DNA from: Candidatus Eiseniibacteriota bacterium
GTDB lineage: Bacteria; Eisenbacteria; RBG-16-71-46
Assembly: GCA_016178725.1 (NCBI GenBank)
Contig: JACOSV010000001.1
Location: 1-51,564 of the forward strand
Reading direction: 5' to 3'
Length of the DNA: 51,564 nucleotides
Every line of letters starts with the position of its first letter. Positions within the stretch are counted from its first letter, which is position 1. Below are positions 26,842-35,589 of the stretch, in pieces. The notes beneath the pieces are model-generated. The model was not told the origin of the DNA. It saw nothing but the letters and a program-made list of their open reading frames with translations, and searched no databases. Made by a program: the position numbers and the translations under genes.

Positions 26842-27978
26842 ATGCAAGTGGAGCAGCTGTCTTGGGAAGGCTCATCCGGCTGGGCGTCTTCCGACAACCC
26901 GGTGAGCGATGCCGACCTCGTTCTCATCTTCGGCGATGGGAAGGCGCTCGGTGCCTCCGATGCAATCCCCTGGCTGCGGCACCGTTTTCCGAAGGCACAA
27001 TTCTTCGGCTGTTCGACCGCCGGCGAGATCCTTGGCACATCGGTCTCGGATGAGAGGATCGTCGCGACCGCCGTCCACTTCGATCGCACGACGCTTCACG
27101 CCGCGCAGGCCCGCATTACTGCCGCCGACGACAGCTTCGAGACCGGGCGGCGCCTGGCACAATCCCTTCCCCATGCCGGGCTCCGGCATGCCTTCGTCCT
27201 GTCCGACGGGCTCAACGTGAACGGGAGCGAGCTCGTTCGTGGACTGACGAGCGCCATCCCCTCCGACGTGACGGTGACCGGAGGATTGTCCGGCGATGGC
27301 GCCCGCTTCGAAACCACCTACGTGCTCTGGGATGACCGTCCTCACACTGGGCTCGTAGCCATTCTGGGTTTCTACGGCTCCAGTCTCACCGTCGGGTATG
27401 GCTCGCTTGGCGGATGGGATCCATTCGGGCCTGAACGCCTCATCACCCGATCCTCGCGAAACATCCTTTACGAGCTCGATGGGAAGTCGGCACTCAAGTT
27501 GTACAAGGACTACCTGGGGGACCATGCGGCCGGGTTGCCCGCTACGGGTCTACTATTCCCACTCAGCATTCGGTCGGACGAAAGTGCGACCCCGATTGTC
27601 CGGACAATTCTCGCGGTGAACGAGGACGATCAGAGCATGACCTTCGCCGGCGATATCCCCGAGGGCGCGTACGGCAGGCTCATGAAAGCCAACTTCGATC
27701 GACTGATGGACGGGGCGATGGGCGCGGCCTACGCCTCGCAAAGCGCGATTCGCGGCAGCCAGCCGGAGTTGGCGATCCTCATCAGCTGCGTCGGCCGCAA
27801 ACTCATCTTGAAGCAGCGCGTCGATGAGGAGGTCGAGGGCGTCCGTGCCGTCCTGGGCTCCGGCCCCGCGTTGACGGGGTTTTACTCCTACGGGGAGATC
27901 TCGCCGTTCACGCCCAGTGCTCGATGCGAGCTTCACAACCAGACCATGACGATCACGACGCTGGCCGAGGCGGCGTAG
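26842..27978 (+). CDS. FIST-domain sensor protein, NosP-like
   Basis: A 378-residue soluble protein with FIST N and FIST C domains. The N-terminal half has FFGCSTAGEILGTSVSDERI, the FIST core, and VLSDGLNVNGSELVRGL; the C-terminal half ends with GFYSYGEISPFTPSARCELH followed by NQTMTITTL, strongly conserved in NosP, the haem-binding nitric-oxide sensor of Pseudomonas and others. Known NosP proteins are encoded next to a hybrid kinase (NahK in P. aeruginosa) and inhibit it when NO-bound. The same pairing is seen here, with the kinase gene 3 nt downstream. The start at 26842 (MQVEQLSWEGS) has GGAGG at 5 nt. Haem binding is inferred, not visible. Confidence 0.88.
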   Translation: MQVEQLSWEGSSGWASSDNPVSDADLVLIFGDGKALGASDAIPWLRHRFPKAQFFGCSTAGEILGTSVSDERIVATAVHFDRTTLHAAQARITAADDSFETGRRLAQSLPHAGLRHAFVLSDGLNVNGSELVRGLTSAIPSDVTVTGGLSGDGARFETTYVLWDDRPHTGLVAILGFYGSSLTVGYGSLGGWDPFGPERLITRSSRNILYELDGKSALKLYKDYLGDHAAGLPATGLLFPLSIRSDESATPIVRTILAVNEDDQSMTFAGDIPEGAYGRLMKANFDRLMDGAMGAAYASQSAIRGSQPELAILISCVGRKLILKQRVDEEVEGVRAVLGSGPALTGFYSYGEISPFTPSARCELHNQTMTITTLAEAA

Positions 27979-27981
27979 CCC

Positions 27982-30477
27982 GTGACGTCACTCCATCGGC
28001 TCCTGCAGCGACAATTGCGGACGGCCTTCGGCGCGCTCGAGAAGGCTCCGGCAGAATTGAAGCCACTGTTTGCGGCGGTGGACGAGAGCTATCGACAGTT
28101 CGAGGCAGACTACACGCTGCTGGAGCGTTCGCTCGAGCTCAGCTCACAGGAGCTGCTTCAAGCCAACTCGGAGATGCGCGCCGTACTCCAGGCGCTGCCC
28201 GACGTCTTCATGTGGCTGGAGGCCGACGGCACCATCCTTTCGTGCCGGGCTCAGAGTGGCGATGAGTTGCTCGAACCGGCACAGGCGCTCGTCGGCCGCA
28301 AGATTCAACGCCTGCCCAACGCCGAAGCCCGAGGACTCCTCGAAGCAGCTCTCGAGCGTCTCGCCGGTGGCCAACGCGTCGATCCCGTCGACTTCGTGTT
28401 GCCGATCCGGGGGGAGGAGCGGGCCTATGAGGCGCGTTTGCTGCCCTTGCGCGGCGGTCAGGTCCTTGCCGTCATCCGCAACATCTCGGAGCGCAAACAG
28501 GCCGAGACCGCGATGATCGCGGCACGCGAGGCGGCGCTCGAGGGAGCGCGTCTCAAGTCCGAGTTCGTGGCGAACATGAGTCATGAAATCCGGACGCCGA
28601 TGACGAGCATCATCGGCATGACTGAGCTGCTGCTCGACACGGATCTGACGCCGGAACAGCGCGAATTCCTTGACGCCGTAAGCGCGTCAGCAGACGGCCT
28701 GCTCACACTGTTGAACGACATCCTCGATTTCTCGAAGATCGAAGCAGGCAAGCTGGACTTCGAAGCCATTCCGTTCAGCCTGCGCGACTGCGTCGGAACT
28801 GCCGTCAAGGAGTTGGGGGTGCGGGGACACCGGAAGGGCCTCGAGCTTGCGTGCAACATCGAAGCCGAGGTGCCCGATCGGCTGATAGGCGACCCGGGCC
28901 GCCTACGCCAGGTGATCATCAATCTGGTGGGGAATGCCATCAAGTTCACCGCGAAGGGCGAGATCGTCATCCGCATACGATTGGATGGGGAGTCCGATGG
29001 CCGGGCCATGCTTCGCATTGCGGTCCGTGACACCGGCATTGGTATCCCGGCCGACAAGCAAGAGCTCATCTTTCAGCCCTTCACTCAGGGCGACGGGTCG
29101 GCCACTCGCCGGTACGGCGGAACTGGGCTGGGCCTGGCGATCTGTCTGCAGCTCGTCGAACTGATGTCCGGGGAGATCAGCGTCGAGAGCCAGCCCGGTC
29201 GGGGCAGCACGTTCACGTTCACGGCCACATTTGGGACCGCGCCTGCGGAGTCGGCTTCTCGCCAGCCCGCCAGCATGGTTAGCCTGCGCGACCGCAGGAT
29301 CCTCGTCGTTGACGACAACGCCACGATTCGCACGATCTTCATGAGCGTTCTCGAGCGCTGTGGAGTGCGCGTACTGGCGGTCGAGCACGGGGCGGCCGCG
29401 CTCGAGGCGCTCGCATCGGCACGTGACGGAGGTGCGCCATTCGATCTGGTGCTTCTCGACTTCCACTTGCCCGAGATCGACGGCCTGACGATCGCTGAGC
29501 GGATCCAGCGTGACCCGAACCTGACCACGCCCGTGATTCTGCTGACGTCATCAGGACGGAGCGGTGATGCTGCACGTTGTCGGTCGGCAGGCATTGTCGG
29601 ATACCTCACGAAACCGATCATCGGCGGCGAGCTGGTCGAGGCCATCCGCACCGTGTTCGAGATGCCCGTCGCCAGTCGCAGGCAAGAACTCGTTACGCGG
29701 CATTCCTTGAGGGAGAAGCGCAATCGTCTGCGCGTGCTGTTGGCCGAGGACAATCCGGTCAACCGTTCGATCCTTTCCCGCATGCTCGAGAAGCGGGGTC
29801 ACGAGGTCTGTGCGGTTGAGGATGGAACGCTTGCGTTTGCGGCGATTTGCGCGGAGCCATTTGACCTCGTCCTCATGGACCTGCAGATGCCGGAGCTCGA
29901 TGGCCTTGCGACGACTGCCGCAATTCGGGCCATGGAGCGCGACACCGGCGGTCATACACCGATCATCGCCCTCACGGCCCACGCCATGCGCGGTGACCGC
30001 GAGCGCTGTCTGGCGCAGGGCATGGACGGGTATTTGAGCAAGCCGGTCGAGTCTCAGACCCTCTTCGATACGATTGAGAGTTTCGCGCTCGTGAGCAGCG
30101 CGACGACACCCGGCGACGAGGCTGTCGTTGGTGATGCCGAAGTGTTCGATCTGGACCTCGCGCTCGACAGCGCCGATGGCGACCGGGAATTGCTGGATGT
30201 GGCGGTGGCGGCCTGTCTCGCCGACCTTCCACATCAGCTCGCGCAGATTCAGGACTCTCTCGAGCACCTCGACACCGCTGCGCTCGAGAGAATCGCGCAC
30301 CGAATGAAAAGCGGCCTCAAGGCCCTTGCCGCCGGGTCGGCGGCCGAGGCCGCTGAGCGGCTGGAGTCCGTGGCGGCCGGCGGCGACTTCAATTCCTCGC
30401 GCCTCGCAGCCTCGGCACTACGAGAGGAACTCGATCGGCTCACGCCAGTCCTTCGATCGCTGACCAGAGCAGCCTGA
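27982..30477 (+). CDS. Cytoplasmic hybrid histidine kinase, NahK-like
   Basis: An 831-residue kinase without membrane segments. A coiled-coil region (about 25-75: [20 protein letters not shown] and on) leads into a PAS domain ([20 protein letters not shown]), then HisKA ([20 protein letters not shown]), HATPase ([31 protein letters not shown]), two receivers ([13 protein letters not shown] and [13 protein letters not shown]) and an HPt domain ([11 protein letters not shown]). It starts with GTG 3 nt after the FIST gene, so the pair is one transcriptional unit and the FIST protein is its probable input. The sequence is clearly related to the neighbouring kinase at 22874-25948. No output regulator is nearby. 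Confidence 0.92.
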   Translation: MTSLHRLLQRQLRTAFGALEKAPAELKPLFAAVDESYRQFEADYTLLERSLELSSQELLQANSEMRAVLQALPDVFMWLEADGTILSCRAQSGDELLEPAQALVGRKIQRLPNAEARGLLEAALERLAGGQRVDPVDFVLPIRGEERAYEARLLPLRGGQVLAVIRNISERKQAETAMIAAREAALEGARLKSEFVANMSHEIRTPMTSIIGMTELLLDTDLTPEQREFLDAVSASADGLLTLLNDILDFSKIEAGKLDFEAIPFSLRDCVGTAVKELGVRGHRKGLELACNIEAEVPDRLIGDPGRLRQVIINLVGNAIKFTAKGEIVIRIRLDGESDGRAMLRIAVRDTGIGIPADKQELIFQPFTQGDGSATRRYGGTGLGLAICLQLVELMSGEISVESQPGRGSTFTFTATFGTAPAESASRQPASMVSLRDRRILVVDDNATIRTIFMSVLERCGVRVLAVEHGAAALEALASARDGGAPFDLVLLDFHLPEIDGLTIAERIQRDPNLTTPVILLTSSGRSGDAARCRSAGIVGYLTKPIIGGELVEAIRTVFEMPVASRRQELVTRHSLREKRNRLRVLLAEDNPVNRSILSRMLEKRGHEVCAVEDGTLAFAAICAEPFDLVLMDLQMPELDGLATTAAIRAMERDTGGHTPIIALTAHAMRGDRERCLAQGMDGYLSKPVESQTLFDTIESFALVSSATTPGDEAVVGDAEVFDLDLALDSADGDRELLDVAVAACLADLPHQLAQIQDSLEHLDTAALERIAHRMKSGLKALAAGSAAEAAERLESVAAGGDFNSSRLAASALREELDRLTPVLRSLTRAA

Positions 30478-30510
30478 ACGTCGACGGGGAGCACGATGAG
30501 CGGCAGCAAC

Positions 30511-31335
30511 TCAACGCCCGATCGCGATCAGCGCCTGTAGGATCGTTCCGCGGTAGAACGAGACGTTGTGGAACGCCTCGCGCGTGAGCTGCTGCGCGAC
30601 GTAGTAGGCGTCCGCGCCGCTCTCGCCGAACACGATGATCCGCGCGTTGTGGTCGTCCGCCGGCAGCCGGCCGTCGTCCTCCGCGCGCCGCACCTCGCCC
30701 CCGTCGCGCGCCCCGGTCACCCTGGCGCGCGGGATGTTGCGCGCGTGCGGCAGCGTCTTCGCCACGAACCGGAGCGAGTCGCGCGCGTCCACGAACACCG
30801 CGCTCTGATCGAGGCTCATCACGCGCCGCAGGCCGAGGTCCTCGATCTGCGTCACACCGCCGAGCGCGCGCCACACCGGGATGCCGAGCTGGTAGCGCCG
30901 CACGTTCGTGTAGCCCGCGACCGCGAGATGGTCGGCGATCCGCCGCGTCGAGCCGTCGAACGGGCCGTTGCCGTAAAGAACGATCGCCGTGTCGCGGCGA
31001 CCGCCGAGGACGCGGTCGATCTCACCCACGTCCGAGGCGGAGCGGGCTTTGGCGAGCCCCGGACGCTCGGCGACGCTGATCGCGCCCGGGATGTGGCTGA
31101 TCGCGTACTCGGCGAACGAGCGCGTGTCGATCACGGCCGCGCTGCCGCGCGCGATGACATCGGTGAGATCGGCGGTCGAGATCTCGGGCGTTCGCGACTC
31201 GGTGTCGCCGAGCGTCGCGTGGTCGATCGTCGTGGGCGGCGCCTCGGCGCGCGCCGCGCCGGCGGCCAGAGCCGCGGCGAGCACGGCGCCCGCGACCAAC
31301 CCGCGCGCGCCTGCGACCGCCCGATGCGCGCTCAC
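30511..31335 (-). CDS. Exported double-rhodanese protein lacking catalytic cysteines
   Basis: A 274-residue protein with an N-terminal signal sequence (AGARGLVAGAVLAAALAAGA, cut near ARAEAPP) and two rhodanese domains. Domain 1 (about 50-150) has VIDTRSFAEYAISHIPGAIS but its active-site loop reads VLYGNGPFDGS; domain 2 (about 165-265) has VFVDARDSLRFVAKTLPHAR and the loop IIVFGESGADA. In both, the cysteine of the CxxGxR loop is replaced by glycine, so sulphur transfer is not expected and a binding or structural role is more likely. The start is a GTG at 31335 overlapping the stop of the FAD oxidoreductase gene (GTGA), which implies a functional link. Confidence 0.85.
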   Translation of the reverse strand: MSAHRAVAGARGLVAGAVLAAALAAGAARAEAPPTTIDHATLGDTESRTPEISTADLTDVIARGSAAVIDTRSFAEYAISHIPGAISVAERPGLAKARSASDVGEIDRVLGGRRDTAIVLYGNGPFDGSTRRIADHLAVAGYTNVRRYQLGIPVWRALGGVTQIEDLGLRRVMSLDQSAVFVDARDSLRFVAKTLPHARNIPRARVTGARDGGEVRRAEDDGRLPADDHNARIIVFGESGADAYYVAQQLTREAFHNVSFYRGTILQALIAIGR

Positions 31336-32549
31336 GCGGGCTGCTCCATCGCGTCCGTCACGAGCCGCTCGCGCTCGGCACCGTTCATCACCCGTGCCTC
31401 GCGGATCAGGCCTCGTGCCCAGTCCACCTTGTTCCACACGTTCCAGAGCAGCGCGCCACGGATCACGTCGTCGCGCAGGTAGAGCACGACGCCCTCGCGC
31501 ATCGGCTCGCGCCACACGGCGTGCGTCACGAGGCTCCCGTCCACCTCGCCCACCGCTTCCCAGCCGAGATCGAACAGGTCCGAGAAAAACATCGGCAGCG
31601 TCGTGTACGGGCGGTTCGCGCCCGCCATGTTGGCGCCGGCCGCCGTGCCGTGCTGCACGGCGTGGTCCCAGTGCTCGATGCGCGTCCGCTTTTCGAGCAC
31701 GAGGTACGGAAACTCCGCCGCGTCGCCGGCGGCGTAGACGTGCGCGTCGCTGGTGCGCGCGTACTCGTCCACCTCGATCCCGTCGCCGGTCTCGAGCCCC
31801 GCGGCCTCCGCGAGCTCGGTCGAGGGCTCGATCCCGATCCCGGCGAGCACGAGCTGCGTGCGCACCTCGTTGCCGCTGTGCGTGAACGCGATCACCTCGC
31901 CGCCGCGGTCTTCGAACCGCGCGACCGCTTCGCCCGAGACGGTCTCGATGCCGCGATCGCGGTAGTAGTCGGCGACGTAGAGGCCCAGCTCGCGCGGCAG
32001 CACGCGGCGCAGTGGATACTCGTCCGGGAAGAGCAGCGTCACTTCCAGACCGGCGTGGCGCAGCGCGGCGGCCATCTCCATGCCGATGAACCCGGAGCCG
32101 ATCACCAGCACGTGCTGGACCCGCGACGCCATCGTCTCGAAGTAGAGGTAGTCCTCGAGCGAGCGGTAGTAGCGGACGTTCTCGCTGTCGGCGCCCTCGA
32201 CGTCGAGCCGGCGCGGCCGGCCGCCGGTCGCGAGCAGCAGCTTCTCGTAGTCGTGCGTCGCGCCGCGATCGTCCCAGATGCGCCGGTTCACGGTGTCGAT
32301 CTCGACCACCTCGCGGCGCAGCTCGAGCTGGACGCCGCGCTCGCGGTAGAACGCCTCGTCGTGGATCGGCAGCTGGTCCTTGGTGGTCTTGCCGAACCAC
32401 AGACCCTTCGAGAGCGCGGGCCGGTCGTAGGGCGGATGGTTCTCGCGCGAGAACATGAGGATGCCGCCGCTCGCGTCGTGCGCGCGGATGCATTCGATGG
32501 CCGCGGCGCCGGCGTGCCCGCCGCCGACGATCACGTAGGGATGGCGCAT
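31332..32549 (-). CDS. FAD/NAD(P)-dependent oxidoreductase, ferredoxin-reductase type
   Basis: A 405-residue flavoprotein. The FAD-binding Rossmann motif is YVIVGGGHAGAAAIECIR at the N-terminus, followed by PPYDRPALSKGLWFG, characteristic of the rubredoxin/ferredoxin reductase and AIF-like group. The NAD(P)H motif is VLVIGSGFIGMEMAAAL near residue 145, and the second FAD motif is HVYAAGDAAEFPY near 275. The C-terminal domain includes WDHAVQHGTAAGANMAG and a reductase-type beta domain. The electron acceptor is unknown; no ferredoxin or Rieske gene is adjacent. It is coupled to the double-rhodanese gene (GTGA) and may have its own promoter just after the MATE gene. Confidence 0.9.
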   Translation of the reverse strand: MRHPYVIVGGGHAGAAAIECIRAHDASGGILMFSRENHPPYDRPALSKGLWFGKTTKDQLPIHDEAFYRERGVQLELRREVVEIDTVNRRIWDDRGATHDYEKLLLATGGRPRRLDVEGADSENVRYYRSLEDYLYFETMASRVQHVLVIGSGFIGMEMAAALRHAGLEVTLLFPDEYPLRRVLPRELGLYVADYYRDRGIETVSGEAVARFEDRGGEVIAFTHSGNEVRTQLVLAGIGIEPSTELAEAAGLETGDGIEVDEYARTSDAHVYAAGDAAEFPYLVLEKRTRIEHWDHAVQHGTAAGANMAGANRPYTTLPMFFSDLFDLGWEAVGEVDGSLVTHAVWREPMREGVVLYLRDDVIRGALLWNVWNKVDWARGLIREARVMNGAERERLVTDAMEQPA

Positions 32550-32565
32550 AGGTCGGCGGAGGCTA

Positions 32566-33996
32566 TCACGCCGCGCCCGGCGGTTCGCTGGTCGCGGACG
32601 GCAGCGCGGCCGCCACCGCGCCGGGCGACGCGCGCAGCTCGCGCGCGAGGCCTCGCTTCCACGTTCCCCGCGCCGCCCACCCGACGATCAGCGCCACGCG
32701 CACGACGCAGGTCACGACGATCAGCCAAGCGATCCCGATGGCGCCGTTGCCGAACCGGTCGGGCACCCAGAACGCGAGCGGGATGCGCAGCAGCGAGACG
32801 GCCGTGAAGATGGTCGAGATCGCGGCGGTGTGGCCCGAGCCGAGGATCGATTCGATCACCACCACCTCGACGCCGACGAACACGAGGCAGGTCGCGAGCA
32901 CGCGCAGGTAGCGGTCGCCGACCGCGTGCACGGCGGGATCGCCGCTGAACATCGCGACGAACGCGTGCGGGAACAGCGTGAGCACCGCCGTGAGGATCAG
33001 CGAGATGCCGACGATCCAGCCGACGCCGACGCGGATCGCCTCGCTCGCGCGTTCCGGCCGGCCGGCGCCGAGGTTCTGGCCGACGAGCGCCGCGCCCGCG
33101 GTGCCGATCGCCGCCGCGGTGCAGAAGTGGATCGCCTCGATCCGGTTGGCGATGCCGATCACCGCGAGCGACGCGGCGCCGAAGCGTGCTGCCGAGCGCG
33201 CGAACGCCACGTAGACGACCGAGAACATCATGCCGATCAGGGCCGCCGGCAGGCCGACGCGCGCGAGGCCGCCGACGCGGACCGGTGCACCCTCCGCCCG
33301 GCGCGCAAGCGGGAACGCGCGGTGGCCGCGGCTCGCGACGACGAGATAGCCCGCGAGCATCGTCGCCTGCGCGCCGACCGTGGCCCACGCAGCGCCGGCA
33401 ACGCCCATCGCCGGGATCGGCCCCCAGCCGTAGATCAGGATCGGATCCACGATCGCGTTGAGCGCGACCGCGCAGAAGTCGATCACGAGCGGCGTCCGCG
33501 TGTCGCCCGCCGCGCGCATGATGCTCTCGCACGTGAGCGCCATCATCGGGATCGGCGCGGCGGCGAGGACGATCGAGAGGTAGCGCCCGCCTTCGTCCGC
33601 GACGCCGGCGCTCGATCCCATCAGGCCGTAGATCGGGCGCGCGAAGAAGAGCCCCGCCGTCGAGCCGATGAGGCCGAACAGCACGGACGCGCGCAGGCCC
33701 TTGTACGCCGCGACGCCGGCGCGGCGGCGGTCGCCCGCGCCGATCAGCTGGCTGACGTAGGCGGTGATGCCGATCGCGAAGATGTCGTTGAACGAGAGCG
33801 CGAACCACATCACGAACATCGACGTGGTCACCGCCGCAGTCGCGTTGACGCCGAGGCCGCGCACCCAGAGCGCGTCCACCCACTGGTAGGCGACGCGCAG
33901 GCCGAACGAGAGGAACGCCGGCCCCGCGAGGCGCATGAGCGCGCGCGGGATCGGCTCGTCGAGCGTGAAACGCGAAGGCTGCGCGGGTGAACTCAC
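32566..33996 (-). CDS. MATE family efflux transporter
   Basis: A 476-residue inner-membrane protein with about 12 helices in two homologous halves. Features of MATE (MatE domain) transporters include PIPRALMRLAGPAFLSF at the start, the helix 2-3 region FNDIFAIGITAYVSQLIGAG with GDRRRAG after it, and the second-half counterpart AAAIGTAGAALVGQNLGAGR followed by PERASEA. It likely exports drugs or cationic metabolites in exchange for Na+ or H+. The start is a GTG at 33996 with TAGGCT 6 nt upstream and no Shine-Dalgarno. The proline- and serine-rich tail (SATSEPPGAA) is not informative. Confidence 0.92.
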   Translation of the reverse strand: MSSPAQPSRFTLDEPIPRALMRLAGPAFLSFGLRVAYQWVDALWVRGLGVNATAAVTTSMFVMWFALSFNDIFAIGITAYVSQLIGAGDRRRAGVAAYKGLRASVLFGLIGSTAGLFFARPIYGLMGSSAGVADEGGRYLSIVLAAAPIPMMALTCESIMRAAGDTRTPLVIDFCAVALNAIVDPILIYGWGPIPAMGVAGAAWATVGAQATMLAGYLVVASRGHRAFPLARRAEGAPVRVGGLARVGLPAALIGMMFSVVYVAFARSAARFGAASLAVIGIANRIEAIHFCTAAAIGTAGAALVGQNLGAGRPERASEAIRVGVGWIVGISLILTAVLTLFPHAFVAMFSGDPAVHAVGDRYLRVLATCLVFVGVEVVVIESILGSGHTAAISTIFTAVSLLRIPLAFWVPDRFGNGAIGIAWLIVVTCVVRVALIVGWAARGTWKRGLARELRASPGAVAAALPSATSEPPGAA

Positions 33997-34002
33997 CGGC
34001 GC

Positions 34003-34008
34003 AGCCTA
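34003..34008 (-). promoter_or_regulatory. Candidate leaderless -10 (TAGGCT) of the MATE gene
   Basis: TAGGCT fits TANNNT and ends 6 nt before the GTG start at 33996; there is no Shine-Dalgarno between them. Confidence 0.45.
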
Positions 34009-34019
34009 GTCGATCGGCG

Positions 34020-35360
34020 TCAGTCCTTCGCGTCCAGCTCCTTCAGCATGCCGGCCACCGGCTGCCACACGCCGTCGAGTGCGATCCCCGCGAGCTCGCG
34101 CTCGCCCGGCAGCGCGCCGAGGTAGACCGGACGCTGGTGGCAATCGGCGAAGAACGCCTGCCGGTCGGAGCCCAGGTAGCGCGTGTGCGCACGGTCGCGG
34201 CGCGCGTTCTCGAGCAGCGCCGCCAGCGTCCAGCTGCCGAACGTCTGCCGCCAGTCCTCCTCGATCCGGCGCGCGCGCTCGGGATCGGCGCCGCGCAACG
34301 CAGGCGGGACGAGGCAGTAGTCGGAGCATTCGCCCTGCGGGTCGAAGTCGGTGTAGACGACGCGCGCGTAGGCCGTGGCGCCGCGCGTGAACTTGCCGAG
34401 CGTGACCCCGTCGTGCGTGTCCACGACCTCGACGTCGTACTGCACGTCCACCTGCCGCTCGCGCGCGACGGCGTGGAAGTCCTGCTCGACCCAGCGGTCG
34501 GCCGTGCCGCTGGTGTCGTGCGTCGCGACGCGGCGCCAGATCACGGCGTCGAACCGATTGGTGCCGGTGTTGGCGCGCAGGCCGTAGACGCGGCCCATCA
34601 CGACCTCGTCGGCGCCGACGCGGCGGCCGATCGTGACTGCGTCGTCGCGCGACATCTCGTCCACCTCGGCGAGCGTCATGCGCCCGTACACGCGGTCGCG
34701 GTCCACGAGCCGGGTGAAGCGGTACTCGTTCGACGGGATGTGCGGCGCGACCGCCGAATAGACGCGGTCCGAGAGCGCGCGCGAGATGCCGGGCACGCAG
34801 GCCTCGTCGGTCCACGGCAGGATCGCCACCGTCGCGACGGCCATGCCGAACGCCTGATCGATGCGCCGCCCCACGTCGCGATAGCCGGGGACGAAGTCCT
34901 GCGCCGTGAGGAAGTCCGCCCACGCCGCCTTCGGCTGCCGCGCCGAGAGCTCGCGCTCGGCGCGCGTGTAGAAGGCGCCCGCGGCGCCGGCGAGGAACGC
35001 CGCCTGGTGCTTCGCGAACACCGGATCGGCCGGGATCGCGACGCCGAGACGCGCCGCGTCGCCGCGGATCTGGCCGATCTCGAGCGACTGCCGCGCGGCG
35101 GCGATCGTGTCCACGGTGGCGACGTTGATGACCCGCGTCTGCAGATCGAGCACGAGCTGCGTCGCGGCGCGCGTGAACGCACCCCGCGCTTCGGCCTTCG
35201 CCGGATCCTTGATGAGCGCCGCGCGGGCGTGCTGGTACGCGGGGCGCAGATCGCCGGCGGCCAGCTCGCGCTCGCTGCGGCGGGCGAGCTGGTGGGCGCT
35301 GGCGCACGAGAGCGAGAGCATCGTGAGCGCGAGCGCGGTCAGGCGGTACGTGGAGCGCAT
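34020..35360 (-). CDS. Exported lipoprotein with CsgG-like region
   Basis: A 446-residue protein. MRSTYRLTALALTMLSLSC is a signal peptide with a weak lipobox (Cys19). Residues about 25-150 are helical and TPR-like (AGDLRPAYQHARAALIKDPA). A central part beginning VATVAILPWTDEACVPGISR, with LSDRVYSAVAP, TRLVDRDRVYG and IGRRVGADEVVMGRVYGLRA, follows the order of motifs in CsgG/TolB-N-like lipoproteins. The C-terminal portion holds CSDYCLVPPALR and several aromatic residues. The start was set at 35360 because AAGGAGG lies 6 nt upstream; ATGs at 35366 and further upstream are less well placed. A role in envelope assembly is possible. The gene lies just beyond a 26-bp tandem array. Confidence 0.78.
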   Translation of the reverse strand: MRSTYRLTALALTMLSLSCASAHQLARRSERELAAGDLRPAYQHARAALIKDPAKAEARGAFTRAATQLVLDLQTRVINVATVDTIAAARQSLEIGQIRGDAARLGVAIPADPVFAKHQAAFLAGAAGAFYTRAERELSARQPKAAWADFLTAQDFVPGYRDVGRRIDQAFGMAVATVAILPWTDEACVPGISRALSDRVYSAVAPHIPSNEYRFTRLVDRDRVYGRMTLAEVDEMSRDDAVTIGRRVGADEVVMGRVYGLRANTGTNRFDAVIWRRVATHDTSGTADRWVEQDFHAVARERQVDVQYDVEVVDTHDGVTLGKFTRGATAYARVVYTDFDPQGECSDYCLVPPALRGADPERARRIEEDWRQTFGSWTLAALLENARRDRAHTRYLGSDRQAFFADCHQRPVYLGALPGERELAGIALDGVWQPVAGMLKELDAKD

Positions 35361-35414
35361 CGGCATCCTCCTTCGAGACATGGTGGTCCGTCGGGAGGTT
35401 ATCGGCCGATCGGG

Positions 35415-35584
35415 TGCCCGCCTGGAGACAATTGCGGGCGTGCCCGCCTGGAGACAATTGCGGGCGTGCCCGCCTGGAGACAATTGCGGGCGTGCCCGCC
35501 TGGAGACAATTGCGGGCGTGCCCGCCTGGACACAATTGCGGGGAGACGATTGCGGGCGTGCCCGGCTCGAGGCGGATGCGGGCG
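35415..35584. repeat. 26-bp palindromic tandem array
   Basis: Five units start at 35415, 35441, 35467, 35493 and 35519 (exact period 26), followed by two decayed units to 35584. Each period is the palindrome GCGGGCGTGCCCGC plus the constant 12-bp spacer CTGGAGACAATT. The first four units are identical; the fifth has one substitution (GAC to CAC in the spacer). It lies between the 3' end of the large subtilase gene and the start of the lipoprotein gene. Confidence 0.9.
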
Positions 35585-35589
35585 GCGCG

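Noticed and set aside
35415-35584. CRISPR array
   Set aside because: Period of 26 bp with the same 12-bp spacer every time; no unique spacers and no cas genes. It is a tandem repeat.
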